The notes: generated by a model from the sequence alone, not told the origin. DNA of 64,000 nucleotides from an uncultured Bacteroidota bacterium (GCA_903847205.1 CAINDA010000008.1:62001-126000), one strand, 5' to 3'. Shown: positions 24,608 through 34,900, numbered from the stretch's first letter. Numbers and translations: made by a program.

Positions 24608-26157
24608 TGGAAGCGAATCACAAACGACAAATCAAAAGCGGTGCAGAGTTTAATCACTTGTTTCCAAAACCCATCGGTGATGAGGTAGAAATTAAACATG
24701 ATGCAGATGTATCAGCAACGGTAGCTTTTATTCCGAAGGTAGTATTTGAAACATTAGGCGATACAAACAGAATAGCAAAACTTTTAAAAGGAAGTACAAT
24801 AAATGAAACGTGTGAGAATATATGGCATTTTGTATATGAGCATATACAGTATGCAAAAGACAAAGATGGTATTGAACAAATTAGAAGACCGGCTCGTGCT
24901 TGGCATGATAGAACACGAGGAGTTGATTGTGATTGTTATACAGTTTTTATCAGCAGCATATTGACCAACCTGCATATTCCGCACATCTACCGAATCACGA
25001 AATATAAAAACAGAGATTATTTCCAACACATTTACCCGATTGTGCCGACCAGTAAAGGAAATTACCTGACGATTGACTGCGTATTAAATGAATATAATCA
25101 AGAAGAACCATACACCGAAAAAAAAGACACACCAATGAAACTACATTATTTAAACGGTATAGATACCAACCAAAACCAATCACTAATGGCAACAGAAAAA
25201 AACGTAGATACCCTTGATTTAATGGGTACAGATGATTTTGACGGAATCGGAAAAATCAATTTAAGCAAACTAAAAGAAGGAGCTAAGAAAGCACTTCATG
25301 TTGTAAATCGTCTAAACCCTGCAACCGGCTTGCTTCGGTTAGGTGTATTAGCTTCGATGAAACTCAATTTGATGAAAATTGCAGGGAATATCCGATATGC
25401 CTATTTAACCGATGCACAGGCTAACGCCAAAGGGTTGGATATTGTTAAACTCAATAAACTGCGAAGCATCTTAACAAAACTGGAAAATGTTTTTTATGGC
25501 GGGGGCGGTTTAAAAGAGAACCTTAAAAAAGCAATCCTTACTGGAAAAGGAAACGCAGACCACGAAGTAAGCGGTTTGGGAATGACTACCGATTCCGAAC
25601 CTTATGATGAGAACACGCCTTTGAATGCTTTATTATCCGGCATTTACGAAGATGAGGCAGTAGAAGGATTGAACGGTTTGGGCTTTGTAACAGCAACAGC
25701 CATAGCAGCCGCTTCAAGTGCATTGGCAATAATTGCAGGGCTTATCAAACAAATCGGAGGTATGAAAAAAGATGGTAAAGATGTACCGGCAGGCGAAGAA
25801 GGTGCTGCATCCGACAGCGTGAATGTTGATGATGCGGGTAGTGCAGCAAGCGGAGGTTCAAAGAAACTAATGAAACTAAATCCGGCTGGAACAAGCGACA
25901 GTACGGATGCAGGAGGCGGAGCTGATACAGGCGGATTTTTAGAAAAAGCAAAAACATGGGTAACAGAGCATCCTATGCAGGCAGGAGCAGCAGCAATTGG
26001 TGTCGCAGTGGTCGGAGTGTTAGCAGTAAAGCACTTTAGTAAAAAGAAACAAAAACCAAAAGGTTTATCGGGTGTATATCACAAGAAACATAAAAAGAAA
26101 AAAGGCAAAAGCAAACCAAAAACAAAACATCACAAAGCTCCAATTGCCCTGCTATAA
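24607..26157 (+). CDS. Transglutaminase-like protein with membrane segments and basic tail
   Basis: This 516-residue protein has an N-terminal region around 75-160 with the Cys/His pattern of a transglutaminase-like cysteine peptidase: RTRGVDCDCYTVFISS (Cys nucleophile), FQHIYPIV (His) and LTIDCVL (Asp). Two hydrophobic segments follow (about 356-382 and 455-475). The last ~40 residues are strongly basic with runs of Lys, as in nucleic-acid-binding proteins. No such protein is known to me in tailed phages. It may process the cell wall or act in the particle interior. Coupled to the preceding gene. Confidence 0.55.
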   Translation: MEANHKRQIKSGAEFNHLFPKPIGDEVEIKHDADVSATVAFIPKVVFETLGDTNRIAKLLKGSTINETCENIWHFVYEHIQYAKDKDGIEQIRRPARAWHDRTRGVDCDCYTVFISSILTNLHIPHIYRITKYKNRDYFQHIYPIVPTSKGNYLTIDCVLNEYNQEEPYTEKKDTPMKLHYLNGIDTNQNQSLMATEKNVDTLDLMGTDDFDGIGKINLSKLKEGAKKALHVVNRLNPATGLLRLGVLASMKLNLMKIAGNIRYAYLTDAQANAKGLDIVKLNKLRSILTKLENVFYGGGGLKENLKKAILTGKGNADHEVSGLGMTTDSEPYDENTPLNALLSGIYEDEAVEGLNGLGFVTATAIAAASSALAIIAGLIKQIGGMKKDGKDVPAGEEGAASDSVNVDDAGSAASGGSKKLMKLNPAGTSDSTDAGGGADTGGFLEKAKTWVTEHPMQAGAAAIGVAVVGVLAVKHFSKKKQKPKGLSGVYHKKHKKKKGKSKPKTKHHKAPIALL

Positions 26158-26190
26158 TCAACGGAATAATAAAAATTAAAAATCAGCAAA

Positions 26191-26829
26191 ATGAAAAGAA
26201 AAAGTAAAAACAAAAGAAAACGTGCTTTGAACGGTACTGATACCGGACATAAAACGACAGCCGCAAAAGTAAAACACAGTGCAATAGAAACTGGCAAAGA
26301 TTTACTTATCGGTGTAATCGGGGGCGGAATTGCCGGAGCTGTTATCGGCAAACCGTCCCTGTTAATTGGTGCAGGTGTAACAGGATACGGACACTTCGCA
26401 AACAAACCAGCACTGACCACATTCGGAATCGGCATGATGGCATCAAGCGGATTCAGCACAGCCGCAGGCACTACTCAAGGGGTTGACGGTTTTAGTGCCG
26501 AAGATGTGAAAGCCCGTGTAATGGGCTTTAAAGACAGCATCACATCAAAATTGTTTTTGGATAAAATAATCAAAAAGAAAGATGCAGCCCCGAAAAAAGA
26601 AAGTACAAACGGTGTTGGTGCAATACAATATTTCACTTACCCCGACCAAAACAAAGAACTGGATTTTTCCGCCCTTGACCATTTAGAAAAACAAATTCAG
26701 CAAAGCGGTGCTGAATACCAAAAAAGTATTCAGGGAACAGAGGAAGAAGAAACAGTACAAGGAAATGATGAAGAAACAATAGAAGGAAATGATGATGAAC
26801 ACGATGATTTTTCAAGCACTTCTTATTAA
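26191..26829 (+). CDS. Glycine-rich membrane protein with acidic tail
   Basis: This 212-residue protein has a basic start (KRKSKNKRKRA), then two glycine-rich hydrophobic stretches (about 34-66 and 68-92: IGVIGGGIAGAVIG, GIGMMASSGFSTAAG). A Glu/Asp-rich tail follows, with repeats of the type (E)TVQGNDEE, TIEGNDDE. Gly-rich membrane proteins of this type occur in membrane-containing phages, but no homology is claimed. The preceding gene ends 33 bases upstream. Confidence 0.5.
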   Translation: MKRKSKNKRKRALNGTDTGHKTTAAKVKHSAIETGKDLLIGVIGGGIAGAVIGKPSLLIGAGVTGYGHFANKPALTTFGIGMMASSGFSTAAGTTQGVDGFSAEDVKARVMGFKDSITSKLFLDKIIKKKDAAPKKESTNGVGAIQYFTYPDQNKELDFSALDHLEKQIQQSGAEYQKSIQGTEEEETVQGNDEETIEGNDDEHDDFSSTSY

Positions 26830-26831
26830 AC

Positions 26832-26859
26832 AGTAAATAGTAAATAGCGAATAGTAAAC
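26832..26859 (+). repeat. Four 7-bp tandem units
   Basis: AGTAAAT, AGTAAAT, AGCGAAT and AGTAAAC lie in tandem in the spacer after the glycine-rich protein gene. They may be a slippage product or a binding site. Confidence 0.6.
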
Positions 26860-26898
26860 AGGAAACCAAATCAATAAAAACCAAATAATTATAAAAAA

Positions 26899-27291
26899 AT
26901 GAACGAAAAAGAACTTTTACCGGAAACAGACCTAACAAAAATGCTATGTGAAAAACTCTTTGGAGACCAAGGATACCTTAACAAAGAATTAGAAAAATAC
27001 AGTCTGAATGAAAAAAAAATACAAGACTGTAATGAGCGAAAAACTAAAGCATTTGAAAATATTGCTGAAAACATTGGAGAGCAGAACGAAGTGCTAAAGC
27101 GAAAAAATGATTTTATTGAGTTCTTTGAATATTTAGTAACAAAATCTACTGACCTCGAAAGCGCGAGAGAACAAAGGGATGCTGCAAGACACAAATTAGA
27201 ATATGCTGACAAAAAAATAAAGAGATTGGCAAGAAAAGTAAAAATAATAAGGAGAGAAAATTTTAAATTAAAAACTCCCTTAAAGGGATAA
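26899..27291 (+). CDS. Coiled-coil protein, 130 residues
   Basis: The protein is almost entirely helical and charged. A long coiled coil begins near residue 60 (NEVLKRKNDFIEFFEYL) and a basic tail ends at KTPLKG. It has no membrane segment and no recognised family. It lies directly before the candidate capsid-type gene; a scaffolding-like role would fit that position but is inference. Confidence 0.5.
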   Translation: MNEKELLPETDLTKMLCEKLFGDQGYLNKELEKYSLNEKKIQDCNERKTKAFENIAENIGEQNEVLKRKNDFIEFFEYLVTKSTDLESAREQRDAARHKLEYADKKIKRLARKVKIIRRENFKLKTPLKG

Positions 27292-27341
27292 GAACAAAAT
27301 CAAATCAATCAATTAATTAATAATCAAAAAAACAAAAAACT

Positions 27342-28067
27342 ATGTTCGGAGAAATCGAAACAATCGAAAACAGCGAGTTCAATAATATCGGAGCCTTATT
27401 AGGTCTTGACGGAGATATTAGCAATGAACTATTGGGAGCTTTAAAAGCATTGCCGCCCATTCGCAGACAAATGGCAATTAATAAAATTACAGCACCGCCA
27501 ATGAACAGCAAAGGTTCACGTGCGGAAATGGAAAAACATTTTCGTGAGTTACCTGCACACATCAAAGCTGAATTGTCGAAAGGCAACCTGCGTTTGGCAG
27601 ATGCGCTGATTTATTCCATCAAGCCGGTAACATCAAGAACAATTAAGATGTTTGAAACACAGGACGATAAAGAAATCGGCTTACGCAACATCTCAAATGC
27701 AAAACTGCCAAAGAACCAAGCATTGCTTGTCAGCGGTATTGTTTTACTGGCAGGTGTTTCATTTAGTGCTTCAAAAGACGATGTCATGGCAACCGCTTAT
27801 GCAAAATTAGAAGACTACCCTGCAATTGCCAACGGTGAAAGCAATTTGAAGGCAAACAAAAAATACATTATGCCGGAAACAAGCAACAACTTTTTTAAAA
27901 CGCTTGGTTTAAGTACCGTTCCGGTTGGTTATTACAAATTGTCAAACCCCCGCTTAATTCAGGATGATATTCAAATTGAGTTCACCGTTGAATTAGGAAC
28001 AATGGCAGGCATTGCAGCCAACACGCAATTGTTTGTCGGCTTACACGGAACTATTACAACACCCTAA
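27342..28067 (+). CDS. Candidate major structural (capsid-type) protein
   Basis: This 241-residue protein has a helical N-terminal third and a beta-rich remainder: NQALLVSGIVLLAGVSF, then YKLSNPRLIQDDIQIEF, and TQLFVGLHGTITTP at the end. No known capsid family is recognised by eye. The case is contextual: it lies in the middle of an operon with membrane proteins, small beta-rich proteins and a cell-wall hydrolase. It is followed by a hairpin that could set a separate high transcript level, as is common for major virion genes. A non-viral function remains possible. Confidence 0.4.
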   Translation: MFGEIETIENSEFNNIGALLGLDGDISNELLGALKALPPIRRQMAINKITAPPMNSKGSRAEMEKHFRELPAHIKAELSKGNLRLADALIYSIKPVTSRTIKMFETQDDKEIGLRNISNAKLPKNQALLVSGIVLLAGVSFSASKDDVMATAYAKLEDYPAIANGESNLKANKKYIMPETSNNFFKTLGLSTVPVGYYKLSNPRLIQDDIQIEFTVELGTMAGIAANTQLFVGLHGTITTP

Positions 28068-28090
28068 TTAAAAACAAATTCCTTTTAAAG

Positions 28091-28113
28091 CCTCCCCATT
28101 CGGGGAGGTTTTA
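28091..28113 (+). terminator. Hairpin after the candidate structural gene
   Basis: CCTCCCC-ATTC-GGGGAGG is a strong stem followed by TTTTA. The T-tract is short, so it may be a partial terminator or an mRNA-stabilising hairpin inside the operon. Confidence 0.65.
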
Positions 28114-28135
28114 CAGGATTTAAAAAATTAAAACA

Positions 28136-28510
28136 ATGGACACATTAGAAAAACGCATAGGAGATTTACAGATAACAGTCCAGGGACAAATCGCAAAAGG
28201 AAAATTCGAGCTGGATAAAACAGTAAAGATTATCAAAGGAATTAAACTTACTTCCGACCGTGAAGAACTGCTGTATTTTCGAGGAGCGCAGCGGATTGTC
28301 ATAAACGGTAAAGAACGTTATGAGGAAAATTACGAGAGCAAAAATTTTCAATCCACTACCAACGTGGATGTAAACACCCGCTATAAAGACATGCGCAATT
28401 TAGCTCCGGGAAATGGTATCATCGAAATTGATTATACGGATCACGCTCATCCCCTTACAACTTTTGCCCCTTACCTCGTAAGCCTTTATGTTGAATATGA
28501 AATTGAATAA
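28136..28510 (+). CDS. Small beta-rich protein, structural paralogue 1
   Basis: This 124-residue, nearly all-beta protein aligns with the next gene product: FELDKTVKIIKGIKL against FQIKLPRNAKKITGIL, then VINGKE against LIKDGKE, and similar last strands (YLVSLYVEYE against YQIKIYIRYE). The pair looks like a duplicated single beta-sandwich or jelly-roll domain. In this context the proteins could be minor capsid or spike proteins. No database family is assigned. Confidence 0.5.
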   Translation: MDTLEKRIGDLQITVQGQIAKGKFELDKTVKIIKGIKLTSDREELLYFRGAQRIVINGKERYEENYESKNFQSTTNVDVNTRYKDMRNLAPGNGIIEIDYTDHAHPLTTFAPYLVSLYVEYEIE

Positions 28511-28515
28511 TCAAG

Positions 28516-28989
28516 ATGAACGAAAATTATCACATACACACATTGGCGGTAAACAATTCCGGAGAGAAAAAACTCTTTCAGATTAAACTGCCGAGAAATG
28601 CAAAAAAAATTACAGGGATTTTAATTACAGAAACATCGGTTAATCCAAATTTCAGCCCTCCGAGTGTTTTAATAAAAGACGGCAAAGAATATTTTGCGCT
28701 CAAAGCAGGGAGCATCAGCCTTAAACTTCACAATCCAAAAGATATTTTTTTTGCGGAAGATGTAATTGCCTCTGAAATCATGCCGGACTATGAAACATTA
28801 ACCGGCATAAACAAAATTGGTTTCGATGGCGGAAGTTTTAATACAATGGGAAATCCAATGGAATACCGTAAAGTAAACATAGAGAGCAAAGAAACCATAA
28901 TTGAGGGATATTATGCGGACACCATGCTTGTTAATGAGCTTATACCTTATCAGATAAAAATTTACATACGCTACGAAACTGAACAATGA
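28516..28989 (+). CDS. Small beta-rich protein, structural paralogue 2
   Basis: This 157-residue protein is predicted mostly beta, with the alignment described for its neighbour plus a longer middle part (NKIGFDGGSFNTMG). It starts 5 bases after the preceding gene and its stop overlaps the next start (ATGA). Tight packing of three small beta-rich genes suggests that the products assemble in fixed ratio. Confidence 0.5.
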   Translation: MNENYHIHTLAVNNSGEKKLFQIKLPRNAKKITGILITETSVNPNFSPPSVLIKDGKEYFALKAGSISLKLHNPKDIFFAEDVIASEIMPDYETLTGINKIGFDGGSFNTMGNPMEYRKVNIESKETIIEGYYADTMLVNELIPYQIKIYIRYETEQ

Positions 28990-29306
28990 CACCTGAAATA
29001 GCCACCTTCCTGATACCACGCAATATGCGTGAATTAGGGTACGAAGAGAAAGATTATATCGCAAAGTACGATGATATTGTATGTAAGGCTTCAGCAAGCA
29101 TAGCCATTAAAGGAGATGCCGAGTTTTTTTATCTCATCGGAGAACCGCTTGGCGTAACCATATCCTCCGTCTTTGGTGTTTATGATTTAAGCGATACAGG
29201 TATCAACAAACAACAGCATATTCATCAGGGAAAAATAATCCTTCAAAATAATACACTGCAAACAATGCAGATTAAATTCATTCATGTAATACCTAAAAAT
29301 AAATAA
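28986..29306 (+). CDS. Small beta-rich protein, 106 residues
   Basis: Third small beta-type product, coupled to the previous gene by a 4-base overlap. Features are FLIPRNMRELG near the start, FFYLIGEPLGVTISSVFGVY in the middle, and a final amphipathic strand (TMQIKFIHVIPK). No family recognised. It may belong to the same structural set. Confidence 0.5.
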   Translation: MTPEIATFLIPRNMRELGYEEKDYIAKYDDIVCKASASIAIKGDAEFFYLIGEPLGVTISSVFGVYDLSDTGINKQQHIHQGKIILQNNTLQTMQIKFIHVIPKNK

Positions 29307-29308
29307 TC

Positions 29309-30136
29309 ATGCCGTACATCACCGAAAAATACAGCGAACAAAAAATTGAAAACCTGTACAATTTTTTACAGAGTGCCAAAGAACAAGGCGACCCCGAAGA
29401 CTATGAAATATTTGTAGATGCTTTTAAAGTGGTTAAACGAACCAACGATTTAACACGTTTTGAAGGCTACACTAATTTCATTCAGCCGGAAACAAAAGAG
29501 CTAAAAATCATTATTTACGATGGAACATCACCACGCAATACCAAACACGTTTTTACACTCAAAGAAGATAACAAGAATAGTTTAAGCGGTGTGGAAGTGG
29601 AAACACGCATTGATGAAAAACTTCGTGTAGAAAAAGAGAGATGGGAAACCGACCTTTTAAAAAAGGAAAATGAAAAGTTAAAAACTGAATTAGCCGATGC
29701 GGAAGCCTACATAGACCAATTGGAAGAAGATGCAGAGAAAGCCAAAGACAAAAAATTCAGATTGGGTGATGTGAATGTTGGTGAATTTGCATCAGTTATG
29801 CTTGAAGGTATCGTAAGAAGAAATCCGCAGATGTTAGCCAAGCTCCCCGGAGGTGTAGCATTAGCAGGTGCGATTGAACAAGATAATACTGAAAGAGAAA
29901 ATGCTCTTACCGAAAAAACACCTGAACCCGAAGTAAGTTTTAAAAAGAAAACAAGCTCAACCGAACCTGAATTAAGCGATGAAGATAAAAACTATTTGGC
30001 TTTTATCAAATCACTCAAAAATAAATTCGACCATGAACAAATGACAAGTATATTTCTGATTTTGGATTTACTTGTTAACCATCCTGCTGACATAGAGCCT
30101 GCCATCCAGTATTTAACCGACTTACATAAAAAATAA
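29309..30136 (+). CDS. Coiled-coil protein, 275 residues
   Basis: Acidic and helical, with a long coiled coil at about residues 105-155 (LLKKENEKLKTELADAEAYI). A glycine-containing short segment follows (LPGGVALAGAIEQ), then a helical C-terminal part (LAFIKSLKNKFD). No membrane segment. It begins 2 bases after the preceding stop, so it is in the same operon. Function unknown. Confidence 0.5.
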   Translation: MPYITEKYSEQKIENLYNFLQSAKEQGDPEDYEIFVDAFKVVKRTNDLTRFEGYTNFIQPETKELKIIIYDGTSPRNTKHVFTLKEDNKNSLSGVEVETRIDEKLRVEKERWETDLLKKENEKLKTELADAEAYIDQLEEDAEKAKDKKFRLGDVNVGEFASVMLEGIVRRNPQMLAKLPGGVALAGAIEQDNTERENALTEKTPEPEVSFKKKTSSTEPELSDEDKNYLAFIKSLKNKFDHEQMTSIFLILDLLVNHPADIEPAIQYLTDLHKK

Positions 30137-30142
30137 AACACC

Positions 30143-30319
30143 ATGAAAAAATACACTTACGATTTTACCATCCCAGCCTTCACAGAAGATGAAGCCGATG
30201 CAAAAGTAACTGCACTTAAAATGTTAGCAATAAAGCTAACGGCAACAGAGTTGACGAAGCTCGCACTCGTTGTAGAAAAAGACCCGATTAAAACAGCATT
30301 GGCAAAAAAACTGCTTTAG
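30143..30319 (+). CDS. Small protein, 58 residues
   Basis: Begins MKKYTYDFTIPAFTEDEADA and ends ALAKKLL. It starts 6 bases after the preceding stop and fits the operon's spacing. The sequence is balanced alpha/beta with no stop or compositional oddity, so it is likely expressed. No family recognised. Confidence 0.6.
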   Translation: MKKYTYDFTIPAFTEDEADAKVTALKMLAIKLTATELTKLALVVEKDPIKTALAKKLL

Positions 30320-30368
30320 GAGTATAGCGTTATAGACGCTTTTTATAACAAGCATTATTCAAACAACA

Positions 30369-31337
30369 ATGGAAAACAAAGACAGTATAAAAAATAAGCT
30401 ACTCGACTATGGAGTGAAAGCGGTATTGCTTGGAGGTGCGGTATATGGGCTTCATGCGCTCTATCAGCAATATCAAAAAGACCATACCGAGCAGCAGGTA
30501 GAACAAAAACCCGAAGTAGGTCAGGCGATGGCTCTTTATTCTGCAATGAATCCAAGCGGTATGGAATGGATGAGAAAATTTGACGGCACAAATACCGAAG
30601 CAGTTTTTGCTACTGCAAATGAAATCAGCGACCTGAATAAAGTAATGGCAGCTTACAAACAATTGTATAACTCCAGTTTACTCGATGATTTACGCCAAGA
30701 GTTAAGCCCTGATGATTATACCAAATTTTTAAACACGCTCAAATTCAGCCCGACTAATACGAATAAAGGCACGGATAATAAACCAAAAAATAATTTTATA
30801 AACGGTACGCCCCTTATCACCAAGCTGAAAAGCAATCTTCGCAGAACACCGCAGAACATCAGCCATTTCAGTTTAAACAGCAACATTATCAAATTAGCAG
30901 ATGCAGGAAAACTAATTGGTTTTGCTACCGGCAAATCACAATTTGACAATGGCAGCGGTACAGGAGTAGGAACATTGTTTATCGAAATAAAATCAATTGC
31001 ATTGGATACCAGTAAGCCGGTTACCTTTTGGATAGCAGCAAGCCAGTTACAAGCTATCAGCAAAGCTGATTATACGGCTCGTAAATACCCTTTCTTTTTT
31101 GTAAATGAGAAAGATACACTAAGCGGTATTGATGGTTATAACCAGCGTGTCATTGCTTTTCAATCCGCACCTGTAATGGATGAAAAATTTAAAATGATTG
31201 GCATTGCGGCTCCCCATCAAGTTTTGGGTTACTCCATAATGGAGCTGAATGACAAGAAAGGCAATGAATACATAAAATTCATTACCAATCAGAGGAAACA
31301 GCATTGGGTAAATAAAAAGTTTGTTAAAGTGATTTAA
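30369..31337 (+). CDS. Membrane-anchored protein with beta-rich domain, 322 residues
   Basis: An N-terminal transmembrane helix (about residues 14-30: GVKAVLLGGAVYGLHAL) is followed by a helical region, then a beta-rich domain from residue ~150 (LITKLKSNLRRTP, GTLFIEIKSIAL, VTFWIAASQL). The C-terminal part looks globular and soluble. The position before the hydrolase suggests a virion- or membrane-associated role. No family recognised. Confidence 0.5.
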   Translation: MENKDSIKNKLLDYGVKAVLLGGAVYGLHALYQQYQKDHTEQQVEQKPEVGQAMALYSAMNPSGMEWMRKFDGTNTEAVFATANEISDLNKVMAAYKQLYNSSLLDDLRQELSPDDYTKFLNTLKFSPTNTNKGTDNKPKNNFINGTPLITKLKSNLRRTPQNISHFSLNSNIIKLADAGKLIGFATGKSQFDNGSGTGVGTLFIEIKSIALDTSKPVTFWIAASQLQAISKADYTARKYPFFFVNEKDTLSGIDGYNQRVIAFQSAPVMDEKFKMIGIAAPHQVLGYSIMELNDKKGNEYIKFITNQRKQHWVNKKFVKVI

Positions 31338-31392
31338 CACACACGCAAAGCGTGTTTTTTAATGATGTACTAAACGGAAATAATTAAACAAA

Positions 31393-31950
31393 ATGACAAA
31401 AGAAGAATTTGTAAAAACCTACTATTCATTGGCAGAAAATGCAGGTAAAAAATTTAATCTTAATCCAACCGTGATACTTGCACAGGGAGCGCACGAATCA
31501 GGATGGGGTAGTTCGTATGCTGCAAGAATTCGGAAAAACTTTTTTGGAATCCTTGCGGCAGGCAGTCCAAATGTATATTGGGATGGTTCAAAAAGCGCAT
31601 CACAGACCAATCCGAATTTAGTGTTCAGGATTTACAAAACAGAACAAGACAGCTTTATGGACTTTGCCCGATTGATTAGTATGAATTACAAATCAGCAGC
31701 AGCCGTGAGTAATGACAGCACACAATATGCAAAAGCCATTGCATACAGTCCTTACATATCAGAACAAAATGGAGATAACCGCCCGCTTTACCAAAGTGCT
31801 ATTATCTCTAATTCCAGCTACATAGACAGTATGGCTGACCTGTTAAAAAAAAAGTGGTTGCACATAAAACAGGAATTGCAGGGGGCTTGGCTTCACTCGT
31901 CATTTCAGGCATTGCATACTATAACAGGGAAAAGATTATCAATTATTTAA
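31393..31950 (+). CDS. Glucosaminidase (glycoside hydrolase family 73 type), zero-frame product
   Basis: This 185-residue peptidoglycan hydrolase would cleave beta-N-acetylglucosaminyl bonds. The family pattern is clear: LNPTVILAQGAHESGWGSSYAARI carries the catalytic Glu (AHESGWG), then NFFGI, and YKTEQDSFMDFARLI. After residue ~153 the zero frame passes through A9 and continues with an unconvincing basic tail. The -1 frame from the same point encodes a good membrane helix (see 31848-31964). It is probably the lysis or cell-entry enzyme of the element. Confidence 0.85.
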   Translation: MTKEEFVKTYYSLAENAGKKFNLNPTVILAQGAHESGWGSSYAARIRKNFFGILAAGSPNVYWDGSKSASQTNPNLVFRIYKTEQDSFMDFARLISMNYKSAAAVSNDSTQYAKAIAYSPYISEQNGDNRPLYQSAIISNSSYIDSMADLLKKKWLHIKQELQGAWLHSSFQALHTITGKRLSII

Positions 31951-31964
31951 AAAAGAAGCTGTAA
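31848..31964 (+). promoter_or_regulatory. -1 programmed frameshift site with C-terminal membrane extension
   Basis: The slippery heptamer A-AAA-AAG lies at 31848-31854 within A9. A -1 slip opens a 36-codon frame ending at 31964 with a hydrophobic helix (GIAGGLASLVISGIAYY) and a basic end (KIINYLKKKL). The zero-frame tail has no such quality. So the hydrolase may exist in soluble and membrane-anchored forms. Transcriptional slippage or a one-base sequencing error would look the same. Confidence 0.6.
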
Positions 31965-31984
31965 TTAAAAAGAATAAAACGCAA

Positions 31985-34900
31985 ATGAAAACAATGGATA
32001 CTATTCAGCTTTTTGTTATGCGCATCGAAACCGATTTAATTGCAAAGATTAAGCATAACAAATTATCAGTTGAAAAATTAGCGGCTTCATTCGGCATCAC
32101 CGATAAGACGGAAGTAAAAGAATTTACCGAATTAGCAATTGTAAATCGTGCAAGAAAAATAGCGCATTCAGGAAACGATGTTTATACCAATTACTTTGAT
32201 ATTGTTGATTTGTATAACCACCAAGTAAATTTATCACACCGTACAAGTCAAAGTATTTTATTACAGCAATACTCAACACCTGCACCGATAGGCTATTTAG
32301 CAGGTATCTTTTGCGGTATAGATAAATTTGATAATGCAGAAAATGGTTATGTTGGTTTTGAACCAAGTGCAGGAAACGGTTTACTGACAATAGCTGCCAA
32401 GCCTGAAAATTTTATCGTGAATGAAATTGATGATACACGAAATATCAATCTGCAATCACAGGGATATAAAGCGGTTTACAAAGTGGATGCTACCGAAGCA
32501 TTTAATAAAAGCATCAGTTTTAAATTTCATAAAACTTTTAATGCAATTATCACTAACCCGCCCTTCGGCAATTTAGACAGAGCAATACCCTATGATAATT
32601 TTCAATTCAAAACACTCGACCATGTTATGGCTCTGCGTGCATTGGACACAATGGCAAACAATGGTAAAGCTGCAATCATAATAGGCGGTCATACGCAATG
32701 GGATGAGAAAGGCAGAATACAGGCAGGTAAAAACCGCATCTTCTTTAACTACCTGTACAGCCATTACAACGTAGTTGATGTTATCAATATTGACGGACAT
32801 AAATTATACTCAAGGCAAGGCACAGCATTTAATGTCCGCCTGATTTTAATTGATGGTAGAAAAATAAAAGTACAGGGAGCTGCACCAATATTTAATAATG
32901 AAGTTGATGTAATAGTAAAATCATTTGAAGAATTATACGAGCGAGTAACAGAAAATATTTTATCAGATACAGCCATGAGAAATAAAAATATAAACGAATA
33001 CGAATTAGAAGCACAGGCATTAGAATTGGAACTTGAATTAATGCAAGGGGACGGATTAGGCGCACCATATATGCCTGCATCGGAAAGCTGTGTTGTATTA
33101 GATACGGTTGTGCCGGATTCAATGGATTATGAAACGCACAGTGCAGTGAAACGGATTAAAGAAGCCGTAGGTGGTGATATAGATGCGTTTGTAAAACAGC
33201 GGTTAAAATACCGCACAAGTATAGAGTTGTGTAAGTCTTTATCTGCCGAACAAACAGATGCAGTTGCAATGGCAATCTATAACATTGAGGTACGCAAGCA
33301 GGGAATGATTATTGGCGACCAGACAGGAATCGGTAAAGGTCGTATTGCAGCCGCAATGATACGCTACGCAGTCAATCAGGGACATCAGCCGATTTTCATT
33401 ACAGAGAAAGCAAATTTATTTTCCGACCTGTACCGTGATTTAACTGCAATCGGCTCAAGTCATTTAGTGCCTTTCATTGTGAATGGCAAGGAAAGCAAAA
33501 CCGATATTAAAGATGAGCAGGGAAACATTATTTATCAGGCATTACCGCCAACGGAACAAAACGCAATTTTTAAAGATAAAAAAGTTCCTAAGAAATTCGA
33601 TTTTGTTTTAGCTACTTATTCCCAATTCAACTCTCCCGAAAAGAAACCTGAAAAGCCAAGTTTTATATCTGCCATTGCAAGCGATAACATTCTCATAATG
33701 GATGAAAGCCACAATTCAAGCGGTTCAAGCAATACAGGCGAATATATGCAGGCGGTGTTAGCAAAAACAAAAGGCGTTGTTTTCTTATCGGCAACATTTG
33801 CCAAGCGACCTGATAATATGCCGGTGTACGCAATGAAAACATCTATCAGCGATGCGAACATGAGCAAGGAAGAATTAGTTGAAGCGATAACCAAAGGCGG
33901 TGTTGCATTACAGGAAGTGTTGGCATCACAGCTTGTGGAAGAAGGACAGATGTTAAGACGTGAGCGTTCCTTTGAAGGTGTGGAAGTAAATTATATTACA
34001 CTCGATGCAAAAGAACAGGAACACAAAGCCATTGCCGATAACATCACCAGTATTTTAAGAGATGTAATTGGTTTTCAAAAAAACTTTGTAGATGAAGAAG
34101 TGGAAGAACTCGACAAGATAGCTGTTGCGGAAGGAAAAGAAACACAGGTACGCAAAGGCACATCAGAGGCAGGCGTGAGCAATCAACCGTATTTCTCGAA
34201 AGTATTTAATGTGATTAATCAAATGCTTTTCAGTATCAAAGCCGAAGCGGTAGCGGACAGAGCCATTGAACGATTGAAAGAAGGTAAGAAGCCGGTTATT
34301 GCATTTGCCTCCACAATGGGCAGTTTTATTGAGCAAATGGAAAACGAACACGGTATGCCTGTAAAAGATGGCGATACTATTAACGCAGATTTTTCAGAAG
34401 TGTTAATGCGTGGATTAGATGGTGTATTGCGCTATACCGAAAAAGATGTGAATGGAGAAAGTATCTACAAACAATTCAATATTGCGGAATTATCACCCGA
34501 AGCAAAAACGGAATATATCCGCATCACCGAAAAAATAAAATCCGTTTCCACCGGAATTACCATATCGCCAATAGATGTGATTATACAAAAATTAGAAAAG
34601 GCAGGTTACAGCGTAGCTGAAGTAACAGGCAGAAAATATGGTGTGCAGTTGAATTTAAAAACAAATCAGGGTTTGGTATTGGCGAGAAAAAAATTAAATA
34701 CAAACGATGCGTTCCGAAAATTTAATAACAACGAAGTAGATGTATTAATGATTAACCAATCAGGCAGTACAGGCGCATCGGCACACGCTATTGTAACGTC
34801 CAAAGTACCAAAGGAAGAAGTAAGGCAGCGTGTAATGATAGTATTACAAGCCGAGTTAGATATTAATACCGAAGTTCAAAAACGTGGTCGTATCAACCGT

